Below are positions 1 through 7,095 of a stretch of 20,829 bases of DNA, piece after piece (position 1 is the first letter of the stretch; each line of letters starts with the position of its first letter). This DNA is from CAYHCE01 sp964355015 (GTDB lineage: Bacteria > Cyanobacteriota > Cyanobacteriia > PCC-6307 > Cyanobiaceae): positions 1-20,829 of the forward strand of contig CAYHCE010000047.1 of NCBI GenBank assembly GCA_964355015.1. The letters run 5' to 3'. The notes under the pieces are model-generated. The model searched no databases. It worked only from the letters and a program-made list of their open reading frames with translations, and was not told where the DNA came from. A program made the translations under genes and the position numbers.

Positions 1-280
1 GCCGGCTGCCGCTCACCAGCCGCGAGGCCCCGGCCCCCACGCCGTCGGCGTCGATCGCGGCATGGGCTGCGGCCTTCAGGCGCGGGTGGCCGCTCAGACC
101 CAGGTAATCATTACTGCTCAGGTCGCGCAGGACGGCGGCCTCCGGTTCGGCCGCTCCGGGCGGGCCGGTGGCCGCCAGGGTTGCCGCTCCGCGCGGGGAG
201 AAGCAGCGCAGCCGGCGGCGCTGCGCGTCAGGAAGCTGCTGCAGCGCCTGGCGCAGGGGGGCGAGGGGATCGGCGGCCAC
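1..280 (-). CDS. bioF: 8-amino-7-oxononanoate synthase, N-terminal part (runs off left edge)
   Basis: PLP enzyme of biotin synthesis that condenses pimeloyl-ACP (or CoA) with alanine. Reading the minus strand gives an open frame with the family's N-terminal signature: SSNDYLGLSGHPRLK, then DADGVGAGASRLVSG, the hallmark of the alpha-oxoamine synthase family. Only about 93 residues are present; the PLP lysine and the C-terminal half lie beyond the edge. The start is uncertain. The frame opens after a TGA at 368-370. GTG at 280 puts the SNDYLGL motif about 55 residues in, close to the spacing in E. coli BioF; TTG at 328 is the alternative. No clear ribosome binding site precedes either. The gene diverges from the helicase gene across about 93 bases. 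Family assignment is firm; choosing BioF over the related Kbl or HemA rests on the GAGASRLVSG wording. Confidence 0.88.
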   Translation of the reverse strand, partial: MAADPLAPLRQALQQLPDAQRRRLRCFSPRGAATLAATGPPGAAEPEAAVLRDLSSNDYLGLSGHPRLKAAAHAAIDADGVGAGASRLVSGSR

Positions 281-373
281 GGGACGGGCGCCGCGGGGAG
301 CGGCTGGGTGTGGCGGCAGTCTGCCCAACCGTGTCGAACGGGTGGCGTGGGCGGCTGCCCATAGGATTCATGG

Positions 374-3157
374 ATGCGAACCGTCGGCACCGACGCACCC
401 CCTGCCACGGCTGCGGTGCCACCCCTCGACCAGTTGTTCCCATTCCCGCTCGATCCCTTCCAGCTGGAGGCGATCGACGCGCTGAACCAGGGCCATTCCG
501 TGGTGGTGAGCGCCCCCACCGGCTCGGGCAAGACGCTGGTGGGCGAATACGCCATCCACCGGGCGCTGGCACACGGCCAGAAGGTGTTCTACACCACGCC
601 GCTGAAGGCGCTCTCGAACCAGAAGCTGCGCGACTTCCGCCACCAGTTCGGCTCCGACAAGGTGGGCCTGATGACCGGCGATCTGAGCGTCAACCGGGAG
701 GCACAGATCGTGGTGATGACCACGGAGATCTTCCGCAACATGCTCTACGCGGAGGTGGATCGGGGCGACGATCCCCTCGCCGATGTGGAGGCGGTGGTGC
801 TCGACGAGTGTCACTACATGAACGACAGCCAGCGGGGCACCGTCTGGGAGGAGTCGATCATCCATTGCCCGCCGCCGGTGCAGCTGGTGGCGCTCTCGGC
901 AACGGTGGCCAATGCCGGCCAGCTCACCGACTGGATCGAGCGCGTGCATGGCCCCACCACGCTGGTGCTGAGCGACCACCGGCCGGTGCCGCTCGCCTTC
1001 AGCTTCTGCAGCGCCAAGGGCCTCCATCCCCTGCTCAATGACGAGGGCACGGGGCTGCATCCCAACTGCAAGGTGTGGCGGGCCCCCAAGGGTGACAAGC
1101 GCAAGGGCAGAACCCCCAAGCCCCCCCAGCCGGAGGCGGCGCCACTGCCGTTCGTGGTGGCCCAGATGGCCGAGCGCGACATGCTGCCGGCCATCTACTT
1201 CATCTTCAGCCGTCGCAGCTGCGACAAGGCGGTGCGGGATCTGGGGCGGGTCTGCCTGGTGAATCCGCAGGAGCAGGCGGTGATCATCCAGCGGCTCGAC
1301 AGCTTTGTGGCGGCCACGCCGGAGGCGGTGCGCGAGGGCGGCCACGCCGAGGCCCTCACCCGTGGCATCGCCGCTCACCATGCCGGCGTGCTGCCGGCCT
1401 GGAAGGAGCTGATCGAGGAGCTGTTCCAGCAGGGCCTGATCAAGGTGGTCTTCGCCACCGAGACCCTGGCGGCTGGCATCAACATGCCGGCCCGCACAAC
1501 GGTGATCTCGGCCCTCTCCAAACGCACCGAACGGGGCCACCGGCCGCTGATGGGCAGCGAGTTCCTGCAGATGGCAGGTCGCGCCGGCCGCCGCGGGCTC
1601 GACGTACAGGGCTATGTCGTCACGGTGCAGGGGCGGTTCGAGGGGGTGCGGGAGGCCGGCCAGCTGGCCACCAGCCCCGCCGATCCGCTCGTGAGCCAGT
1701 TCACCCCCAGCTACGGCATGGTGCTGAACCTGCTGCAGCGTCATGATCTGGCCAAGGCCAAGCAGCTGGTGGAGCGCAGCTTCGGCCGCTATCTCGCCAC
1801 GCTGGATCTGGCGGAGGACGAGGCCCGCATCGCCGCCCTGAGGGCCCAGCTCGACAGCCTGGCCGGCCCGACCGCCGACATCCCCTGGGACGACTTCGAG
1901 GCCTACGAGAAGCAGCGCGAACGCCTGCGCGAGGAGCGCCGCATCCTGCGGATCCTGCAGCAGCAGGCCGAGGAAACCCTGGCGCACGAGCTCACCCTGG
2001 CGCTGCAGTTCGCCAGCGAGGGCAGCCTGGTCAGCCTCAAGGCACCCCAGCTGCGGGGCCGGGTGACACCGGCGGTGATCGTCGAGAAGCAGAAGGGGCC
2101 GGGCCAGTTCCCCCTGCTGCTCTGCCTCACCGACGAGAACGTCTGGATCCTGTTGCCCTGCAACGCTGTGGTGAGCCTGCATGCCGAGCTCAGCTGCCTG
2201 CAGGTGGAGTCGATCCCGCCCCCGGAACTGCAGCATGCCGGTGAGCTGCGTCACGGCGATCAGGCCAGCGGCGGCCTGGCCCTGGCGGTGGCTTCGATGG
2301 CTCGCCGCCATGACATGCAGACTCCCCAGTACGATCTGGCCGGCGAGGTGCGCGGCCAGGCGGAGCTGGTTCAGCGGCTTGAGCAGGAGCTGGAGCGGCA
2401 TCCGGCCCATCGCTGGGGCGACCGCCCCCAGCTCAAGAAGCAGCGCCGCCGCATGGAGGAACTCGACGCCGAGATCGAGGAGCGGCAGCGGTTGCTGCAC
2501 CACCGTGCCAACCGCCACTGGGACACCTTCCTGGCCCTGATCGACATCCTGCGTGCCTTCGGCGCCCTGGCCGGACCCGATGGACTGCAGCCCACCGAAG
2601 TGGGCCGCACCGTGGCGGCCCTGCGTGGCGACAACGAACTCTGGCTCGGGCTGGCTCTGATGAGCGGCCACCTCGACGAACTCGATCCCGCCGAGCTGGC
2701 AGGGGTGTTCGAAGCGATCAGCACCGAGGTGAACCGGCCCGATCTCTGGAGCGGCTTCCCGCCGCCGCCGAAGGCGGAGGAGGCCCTGCACGATCTCGGC
2801 GGTCTGCGCCGCGAGCTGCTGCGCCAGCAGGAGCGGGCCCACGTGGTGGTGCCGGCCTGGTGGGAGCCGGAGCTGATGGGGCTGGTGCATGCCTGGGCGA
2901 AGGGCACCAGCTGGGGTGATGTGATCGCCAACACCTCCCTCGACGAGGGCGATGTGGTGCGGATCCTGCGCCGCACCGTTGACCTGCTGGCCCAGGTGCC
3001 TTACGCCGAGGCGATCAGCGAGCAGCTGCGCAGCCGGGCCCGCAAGGCCCTGCGGGCGATCAACCGCTTCCCGGTCTGCGAGATCGTCGATCTGCTGGCG
3101 GAGCCAGGCGTGGTGGTGGAGGTGCCGGATCCGGCCCTGGCGCGGCCGCCGAGCTGA
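374..3157 (+). CDS. Ski2/Mtr4-like DExH-box RNA helicase
   Basis: ATP-dependent superfamily 2 helicase of 927 residues, most like the Ski2/Mtr4/ISE2 group that unwinds RNA in cyanobacteria and chloroplasts. Visible motifs: Walker A SAPTGSGKT (46-54), motif Ia YTTPLKALSNQK, DECH box (144-147), SAT (175-177), FIFSRRSCDKAV (motif IV), a stretch running from HHAGVLPAWK to TETLAAGINMPART (motifs IVa/V), and QMAGRAGRRG (motif VI, 399-408). Past residue 420 come the winged-helix and ratchet region, a charged coiled-coil-like stretch, and a C-terminal helical DSHCT-like domain with the EAISTEVNRPDLW and WAKGTSWGDVIANTSLDEGDVVR motifs typical of Ski2 C-termini. The ATG at 374 is preceded by a weak AGGA. 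It converges with purB with 48 bases between stops. Family knowledge suggests RNA processing or ribosome maturation; the substrate cannot be read from the sequence. Confidence 0.93.
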   Translation: MRTVGTDAPPATAAVPPLDQLFPFPLDPFQLEAIDALNQGHSVVVSAPTGSGKTLVGEYAIHRALAHGQKVFYTTPLKALSNQKLRDFRHQFGSDKVGLMTGDLSVNREAQIVVMTTEIFRNMLYAEVDRGDDPLADVEAVVLDECHYMNDSQRGTVWEESIIHCPPPVQLVALSATVANAGQLTDWIERVHGPTTLVLSDHRPVPLAFSFCSAKGLHPLLNDEGTGLHPNCKVWRAPKGDKRKGRTPKPPQPEAAPLPFVVAQMAERDMLPAIYFIFSRRSCDKAVRDLGRVCLVNPQEQAVIIQRLDSFVAATPEAVREGGHAEALTRGIAAHHAGVLPAWKELIEELFQQGLIKVVFATETLAAGINMPARTTVISALSKRTERGHRPLMGSEFLQMAGRAGRRGLDVQGYVVTVQGRFEGVREAGQLATSPADPLVSQFTPSYGMVLNLLQRHDLAKAKQLVERSFGRYLATLDLAEDEARIAALRAQLDSLAGPTADIPWDDFEAYEKQRERLREERRILRILQQQAEETLAHELTLALQFASEGSLVSLKAPQLRGRVTPAVIVEKQKGPGQFPLLLCLTDENVWILLPCNAVVSLHAELSCLQVESIPPPELQHAGELRHGDQASGGLALAVASMARRHDMQTPQYDLAGEVRGQAELVQRLEQELERHPAHRWGDRPQLKKQRRRMEELDAEIEERQRLLHHRANRHWDTFLALIDILRAFGALAGPDGLQPTEVGRTVAALRGDNELWLGLALMSGHLDELDPAELAGVFEAISTEVNRPDLWSGFPPPPKAEEALHDLGGLRRELLRQQERAHVVVPAWWEPELMGLVHAWAKGTSWGDVIANTSLDEGDVVRILRRTVDLLAQVPYAEAISEQLRSRARKALRAINRFPVCEIVDLLAEPGVVVEVPDPALARPPS

Positions 3158-3205
3158 TTCCCATGGAGAGCCAGTCGGCCTAGGGGAGCCAGAGGGCCGC
3201 CAGCA

Positions 3206-4501
3206 TCAGATCCCCAGCCGCTCCCAGATCACACCCAGCTGGGCCCGGTGCAGATCGGTGGCGAAGCAGTCGTCCAGCTGGGCCGTGGAGAGCCGCCCGA
3301 TCACGTCGGGATCGGCGGCCAGGTTGGCGCGGAAATCGCCGCCTTCGCTGTTCCAGGCGGCATGGGCGTTGCGCTGCACGATGCGGTAGGACTCCTCCCG
3401 GCTCAGGCCGTTCTCCACCAGGGCCAGCAGCACCCGCTGGCTGAACACCACGCCGCCGTAGACGTTGAGGTTGCGGAGCATGTTGGCGGGATACACGCCC
3501 AGTCCCTGCACCACTTCGGTCATCTCCCGCAGGATGAAGTGCAGGGTGACGGAACAGTCGGGCAGCATCATCCGCTCCACCGAGCTGTGGCTGATGTCGC
3601 GCTCATGCCAGAGGGCCACATTCTCCAGGGCCGCCACGGTATAGCTGCGCAGCACCCTGGCCAGGCCGCTGATGCGCTCGCTGCGGATCGGATTGCGCTT
3701 GTGCGGCATCGCCGAGCTGCCCTTCTGGCCCTTGGCGAAGTTCTCCTCGACTTCCAGAACATCGGTGCGCTGCAGGTTGCGGATCTCGGTGGAGAACCGC
3801 TCCAGCGAGGCCCCGATCAGGGCCAGGGTCTGGATGTACTCGGCGTGCCGGTCTCGCCCGATCACCTGGGTGCTGGCCGTGTCGGGCACCAGGCCGAGGC
3901 GGGCGCAGGTGAGAGCCTCCACCTGGGGATCGGTGTTGGCGTAGGTGCCCATGGCGCCGCTCACCTGGCCCACGGCCACCACCGTTTCCAGCCGCGCCAG
4001 CCGCTCCCGGTTGCGCTCGGTTTCGGCCAGCCAGCCCGCCACCTTGAAGCCGAAGGTGATCGGTTCGCCGTGGATGGCATGGGAGCGGCCGATCATCACC
4101 GTGTCCCTGTGCTGCCGGGCCAGCTGCCGCAGGGCTTCGGCGAGCCGATCGAGCTCCTGGCGCAGCACGGCCACCGAGGCCTTGAGCTGCAGGGCCAGGC
4201 CGGTGTCGAGCACATCCGAGCTGGTCAGGCCCACGTGGATGTAGCGGCCCGCATCCCCCACGTGTTCGTTCACGTTGGTGAGGAAGGCGATCACGTCGTG
4301 GCGCACCTCCGCTTCGATCTCGAGGATGCGGGGCACCTCAAAGCCGGCTTTCGCCCTGATCTCGGCCATGGCTTCGGCCGGGATCCTGCCGAGTTGGCAG
4401 TTGGCCTCGCAGGCGGCGATCTCCACCTCCAGCCAGCTCTGGAACTTGGCCTCTTCACTCCAGAGGCCGCCCATCTCGGGCAGGGTGTAACGCTCGATCA
4501 A
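3206..4501 (-). CDS. purB: Adenylosuccinate lyase
   Basis: Cytosolic purine synthesis enzyme that splits SAICAR to AICAR and adenylosuccinate to AMP, releasing fumarate. At 431 residues it has the usual length. It carries the fumarase/aspartase superfamily signature GSSAMPHKRNP at 261-271, with the catalytic serine in the mobile loop. Other active-site segments are RHDV (67-70), TSSD (93-96) and GRSHAIHGEP (138-147), where His141 is the expected general acid. The N-terminus MIERYTLPEMGGLWSEE is typical, so the ATG at 4501 is secure. It diverges from the tlyA-like gene with under 60 bases between starts, so both promoters must be compact or overlap the coding ends. No sign of truncation. Confidence 0.97.
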   Translation of the reverse strand: MIERYTLPEMGGLWSEEAKFQSWLEVEIAACEANCQLGRIPAEAMAEIRAKAGFEVPRILEIEAEVRHDVIAFLTNVNEHVGDAGRYIHVGLTSSDVLDTGLALQLKASVAVLRQELDRLAEALRQLARQHRDTVMIGRSHAIHGEPITFGFKVAGWLAETERNRERLARLETVVAVGQVSGAMGTYANTDPQVEALTCARLGLVPDTASTQVIGRDRHAEYIQTLALIGASLERFSTEIRNLQRTDVLEVEENFAKGQKGSSAMPHKRNPIRSERISGLARVLRSYTVAALENVALWHERDISHSSVERMMLPDCSVTLHFILREMTEVVQGLGVYPANMLRNLNVYGGVVFSQRVLLALVENGLSREESYRIVQRNAHAAWNSEGGDFRANLAADPDVIGRLSTAQLDDCFATDLHRAQLGVIWERLGI

Positions 4502-4558
4502 GGGCCAGCGCGTGGCAACGTCATGGTCAATCTATGGGTCGACCCCGAGCACCTTGCC

Positions 4559-5407
4559 ATGGCCCGAAAGCAGCGGCTCGATCAGCATCTGGTGGCGCTG
4601 GGCCTGGCGACCAGCCGCCAGCAGGCCCAGCAGCTGATCCGCGCCGGGCGGGTGCGCAGCGGCGATCGGGTGCTCGACAAGCCCGGCCTGGAGGTGGCCC
4701 CGGAACTGATCCCCCAGGTGGAGCGGCCGCCCCGCTTCGTATCCCGCGGCGGCGAGAAGCTGGCCGCCGCCCTGGCCGCCTTTGCGATCCCGCTGCGCGA
4801 TCGGGTCTGCCTCGATGGCGGCATCTCCACCGGCGGCTTCACCGACTGCCTGCTGCAGCATGGAGCAGCGCGGGTGTACGGCATCGATGTGGGCTACGGC
4901 CAGACGGCCTGGAGCCTGCGCACCGATCCGCGGCTGGTGCTGCGCGAACGCACCAATCTGCGCCACCTGCTGCCCGAGGCGCTCTACGGCCCGGAGGATC
5001 CCTGGCCCGACCTGGCCGTGGCCGATGTGTCGTTCATCGCGCTGGCCCTGGTGCTGCCGGCCCTGCGTCGCCTGCTGCTGCCCGCCTGGGCGGAAGCCGT
5101 GCTGCTGGTCAAGCCCCAGTTCGAAGTGGGACGGCAGCGGGTGGGCAAGGGTGGGGTGGTGCGCGATCCTGCCGCCCATGCCGACGCGATCGGCGGGGTG
5201 ATCGCCGCAGCCTTGCCTCTGGGCTGGCAGGCCATGGGGCTGGTCGCATCGCCGCTCACCGGGCCCGCCGGCAACCATGAGTACCTGCTCTGGCTGCGCC
5301 CCGTTCGGGCCTCCGGGGGGGGCGAGGACGAGGACTGCATCGCTGCGGGGGCGATCGACGCAGAGTGCATCAACAGGCTGGTGGCCCGAACCCTGGCCAC
5401 CAGCTGA
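4559..5407 (+). CDS. tlyA: TlyA family rRNA methyltransferase (S4 domain plus FtsJ-like domain)
   Basis: Predicted 2'-O-methyltransferase acting on rRNA; TlyA proteins modify 16S and/or 23S rRNA and were first named hemolysins. The order is an N-terminal S4 RNA-binding domain (about 1-60: RKQRLDQHLVALGLATSR, then AQQLIRAGRV) and an RrmJ/FtsJ-like Rossmann domain (about 61-250). The K-D-K-E tetrad is visible at Lys67 (RGGEKL), Asp156 (VADVSF), Lys185 (LVKPQFEVG) and Glu241 (GNHEYLLW). The SAM motif reads LDGGISTGGFTDC, where homologs I know have a small residue in place of Ile89. The last 30 or so residues are an acidic tail outside the family core. ATG 4559 was chosen because MARKQRLDQ matches the usual TlyA start; an in-frame ATG at 4523 would add 12 residues. 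Neither has a good ribosome binding site. Identity is firm, target nucleotide unknown. Confidence 0.92.
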   Translation: MARKQRLDQHLVALGLATSRQQAQQLIRAGRVRSGDRVLDKPGLEVAPELIPQVERPPRFVSRGGEKLAAALAAFAIPLRDRVCLDGGISTGGFTDCLLQHGAARVYGIDVGYGQTAWSLRTDPRLVLRERTNLRHLLPEALYGPEDPWPDLAVADVSFIALALVLPALRRLLLPAWAEAVLLVKPQFEVGRQRVGKGGVVRDPAAHADAIGGVIAAALPLGWQAMGLVASPLTGPAGNHEYLLWLRPVRASGGGEDEDCIAAGAIDAECINRLVARTLATS

Positions 5408-5489
5408 GCGGCAGCGAATGCCACATCAGGCGTGAATCGAGCCTGGCGCCGGTGGTTTCGCCGCTGGGGGTGGTGCCCGGGCCCTCGGC

Positions 5490-5828
5490 TCAGATCGCGG
5501 TGCTGTCGCGGTCGCCGGTGCGGATGCGGATGACGGTTTCCACCGTGCTGATGAAGATCTTGCCGTCGCCGATCTCCCCGGTGCGGGCCGCATCCTGGAT
5601 GGCGGTCACCACGGTGTCGACGCGGTCGTCATCGACGACGACCTCGAGCTTCAGTTTCTGCAGGAATTCAACGGTGAACTCGGACCCCCGATAGCGTTCG
5701 ACCTGACCCTTCTGCCTGCCGAAACCCCGCACCTCGCTCACCGTCATGCCGACGATGCCGGCATTGACAAGAGCCACCTTGACATCTTCAAGCTTGAAGG
5801 GGCGGATGATGGCCTCGACTTTTTTCAT
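5490..5828 (-). CDS. glnB: PII nitrogen/carbon signal transduction protein
   Basis: Trimeric cytosolic sensor of ATP/ADP and 2-oxoglutarate. In cyanobacteria it controls N-acetylglutamate kinase, the NtcA co-activator PipX and nitrogen transporters. All 112 residues fit the family: MKKVEAIIRPFK start, T-loop at 37-55 with GRQKGQ and RYRGSE, the B-loop AARTGEIGDGKIF (about 81-93) and IRIRTGDRDSTAI at the end. Ser49, phosphorylated in Synechococcus elongatus, is present; position 51 is Phe rather than the commoner Tyr (see findings). A good Shine-Dalgarno, GGAG, sits 5 bases before the ATG (minus strand, 5834-5837). It lies 29 bases downstream of a 77-residue ORF on the same strand and may be co-transcribed with it. 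No GTAN8TAC NtcA box was found by eye upstream. Confidence 0.97.
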   Translation of the reverse strand: MKKVEAIIRPFKLEDVKVALVNAGIVGMTVSEVRGFGRQKGQVERYRGSEFTVEFLQKLKLEVVVDDDRVDTVVTAIQDAARTGEIGDGKIFISTVETVIRIRTGDRDSTAI

Positions 5829-5854
5829 GGAGTCTCCAATGGTTCAGGTCAATT

Positions 5855-5877
5855 CTCTCAGGAAAGTTCGCTGAGAG
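5855..5877 (-). promoter_or_regulatory. Stem-loop just upstream of glnB
   Basis: Perfect 7-bp inverted repeat, CTCTCAG at 5855-5861 and CTGAGAG at 5871-5877, with a 9-base loop. It overlaps the stop codon of the 77-residue ORF (5858-5860) and ends 26 bases before the glnB start codon. It is not followed by a T-run in the glnB direction (AATTGACC follows), so it is not a standard terminator. It could be an mRNA processing or stability element between the two genes, or chance. Confidence 0.4.
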
Positions 5878-6091
5878 GGAGGGGAATGTAGGGCGTGCGG
5901 TTGACGCGAAGACCAGCGGCCAAGGCGTCCTCGCAGAGGAGATCGGCAGAGGACAAAGCCACCTGAACACGACCAGCCGCAAGATGGGACCAGACGGCAT
6001 CGTCGAAATGAGTCTGAAGCCACAGCATGCCAACGGCAGACTGCGGCTTCAGACGGTATCCGCCCTGAGTTCCGGCGAGAACGAGGTCCAT
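5858..6091 (-). CDS. Conserved-looking hypothetical protein, 77 residues
   Basis: I do not recognise this protein. The 77-residue product begins MDLVLAGTQGGYRLKPQ and ends TPYIPLPLSELS. It has ordinary globular composition, with no transmembrane segment or signal peptide, one Cys and three Trp/His-containing patches (MLWLQTHFDDAVWSHL). It reads as real because the amino acid pattern is natural, an AGGG lies 7 bases before the ATG, and it sits in line with glnB (29-base gap) and the DUF4278 gene on the same strand. Overlapping frames on both strands are Arg/Pro/Ser-rich and look like shadows. The position suggests co-transcription with glnB; no function is proposed. Confidence 0.6.
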   Translation of the reverse strand: MDLVLAGTQGGYRLKPQSAVGMLWLQTHFDDAVWSHLAAGRVQVALSSADLLCEDALAAGLRVNRTPYIPLPLSELS

Positions 6092-6115
6092 AAGAAGACC
6101 CTGCGACTGGGGCCA

Positions 6116-6178
6116 TTAGGCCCGAGTGTGCAGGGCTTCGACGTAGCGAATGATACGCCTCAGGTCGGTCGTCGGCAT
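6116..6178 (-). CDS. Possible 20-residue ORF, or in-frame continuation of the DUF4278 gene
   Basis: Directly after the TGA of the DUF4278 gene (6179-6181) an ATG begins in the same frame and runs 20 codons (MPTTDLRRIIRYVEALHTRA) to a TAA at 6116-6118. The peptide looks like an amphipathic helix. It could be a translationally coupled micro-ORF (abutting TGA-ATG), the tail of an originally longer DUF4278 protein cut by a nonsense change, or chance. No separate ribosome binding site is visible. Confidence 0.3.
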   Translation of the reverse strand: MPTTDLRRIIRYVEALHTRA

Positions 6179-6400
6179 TCAGCCATTCAGGACCTGATGG
6201 GCGGCCGCCGCGCTCCGATGGTGGTAAGTGTGACCGCGGTACTGCAACTCAACCGCCGCATCGATCTCGGTGGGTTCGTGGCGGAGGGGCTCCCGGTAGT
6301 GGATACCGCGGTAGATGTGCTCGACCGGCTGGGTGCCGGGTTGGACAGGGTGGCTGGCGTCGTAGCGGACGCCTCGGTAGGTCAGATGGGTGCGGGTCAT
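6179..6400 (-). CDS. DUF4278 domain protein
   Basis: Small cyanobacterial protein of 73 residues. The sequence MTRTHLTYRGVRYD matches the opening LTYRG-x-x-Y of DUF4278, a short family found mostly in cyanobacteria with no established function. The YRG unit recurs three times: LTYRGVRYD, HIYRGIHYR and LQYRGHTYHHR, so the protein is three copies of a short Tyr-Arg-Gly strand motif with a His/Arg-rich end. The frame is open upstream to 6532, but the added residues are Pro/Ser/Arg-rich noise; ATG 6400 places the motif at residue 6, as in the family. No Shine-Dalgarno is visible. The gene is upstream of the 77-residue ORF and glnB on the same strand, and divergent from queF. Confidence 0.72.
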   Translation of the reverse strand: MTRTHLTYRGVRYDASHPVQPGTQPVEHIYRGIHYREPLRHEPTEIDAAVELQYRGHTYHHRSAAAAHQVLNG

Positions 6401-6663
6401 GAAGGAGTGGCCTCGAAGGGTCGGGTAGATGGGCCTCAGGCCCTGTGCCGCTTCGTGGGAAGGAGCGTTGCTTCGCCTCGCGGTGGGGCTACTTCCGACA
6501 GGGGGGCCGGGCTGGGCCCGGCACATGCCCAACGTTTTGTCCTTCCATTCCTTTGTAGCGCTCCAAGGCGCGGCGCGGCGAACAAGTCCGGCACGTCTTG
6601 CGCGAACTTCGTAAAGATCTGCCGCTCCCTACGATCGAGGCACGTCGCCGCCCTGCCCGTCCA
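6401..6663. other. Intergenic region between DUF4278 gene and queF
   Basis: This 263-base divergent gap must hold the promoters for queF (plus) and the DUF4278 gene (minus). The only clear structure is a perfect 7-bp inverted repeat, GCCGGGC at 6506-6512 and GCCCGGC at 6516-6522, with a 3-base loop and no T-run. Frames open here on both strands are Arg/Pro/Ser-rich and not convincing. I found no tRNA, no NtcA box and no recognisable riboswitch. Confidence 0.5.
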
Positions 6664-7083
6664 ATGTCCGCCACCTTCTCCAGCCCCGCCGAAGGCACCC
6701 GGACCCCCCACTACGGAGAACGCGCCATCGCGGCAGCGGGGCTGATCTGCTTCGATAACCCCCGGCCCGGCCGCTCCTATGAGGTGTCGATCGAGCTGCC
6801 TGAGTTCACCTGTAAATGTCCATTCTCCGGCTACCCGGATTTCGCCGTCCTGCGTCTGCTCTACCAGCCAGGCCCTCGGGTAATGGAACTCAAGGCCCTC
6901 AAGCTCTATGTCAACAGCTGGCGCGACCGCAGCATCTCGCATGAGGAGGTGGCCAACCGGATCGTGGACGATCTGGTGGCAGCGGCGGAACCCGTCTGGA
7001 TCCAGCTGGAGGCCGATTTCAACCCGCGCGGCAACGTCCATACCGTGATCAGGGTCTGCCATGGCCAGCGTCAGCCCTGCTGA
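6664..7083 (+). CDS. queF: NADPH-dependent 7-cyano-7-deazaguanine reductase
   Basis: Reduces preQ0 to preQ1 with two NADPH, in queuosine tRNA modification; cytosolic T-fold enzyme. The 139-residue product is the short single-domain type. The catalytic segment ELPEFTCKCPFSGYPDFA contains the nucleophile Cys52 (the Cys before Pro) and the acid Asp59. Downstream, VMELKALKLYVNSWRD carries the substrate-binding Glu75 and the ELK-x-LK-x-Y family motif, and SHEEVANRIVDDL follows. The frame is open back to a TTG at 6598, but the extra 22 residues are not family-like; ATG 6664 places YGERAI near the N-terminus as usual. No Shine-Dalgarno is visible. It converges with ccsB, with only 12 bases between stops. 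No other queuosine genes lie in the window. Confidence 0.95.
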   Translation: MSATFSSPAEGTRTPHYGERAIAAAGLICFDNPRPGRSYEVSIELPEFTCKCPFSGYPDFAVLRLLYQPGPRVMELKALKLYVNSWRDRSISHEEVANRIVDDLVAAAEPVWIQLEADFNPRGNVHTVIRVCHGQRQPC

Positions 7084-7095
7084 ACCTGCCGGGCG

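Noticed and set aside
368..2890. 840-codon open frame antisense to the helicase gene
   Set aside because: Shadow of a high-GC gene: residues are His/Gln/Leu/Arg-rich without any family motif, while the plus strand has a full helicase motif set.
3248..4522. Long plus-strand open frame across purB joined to the TlyA frame
   Set aside because: The part before 4523 is antisense to purB and His/Gly/Ala-rich; TlyA homology begins at about 4559.
5829..6091. NtcA box or glutamine-sensing riboswitch ahead of glnB
   Set aside because: No GTAN8TAC spacing and no match to the glnA-motif core as I remember it; the only structure is a 7-bp hairpin.
6598..6663. N-terminal extension of QueF from TTG 6598
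   Set aside because: QueF homologs begin shortly before the YGERA motif; the extra 22 residues have no counterpart.
5984..6745. 253-codon plus-strand frame across the short genes upstream of glnB
   Set aside because: It overlaps three minus-strand ORFs including the DUF4278 protein, and its own product is Arg/Pro/Ala-rich without motifs.
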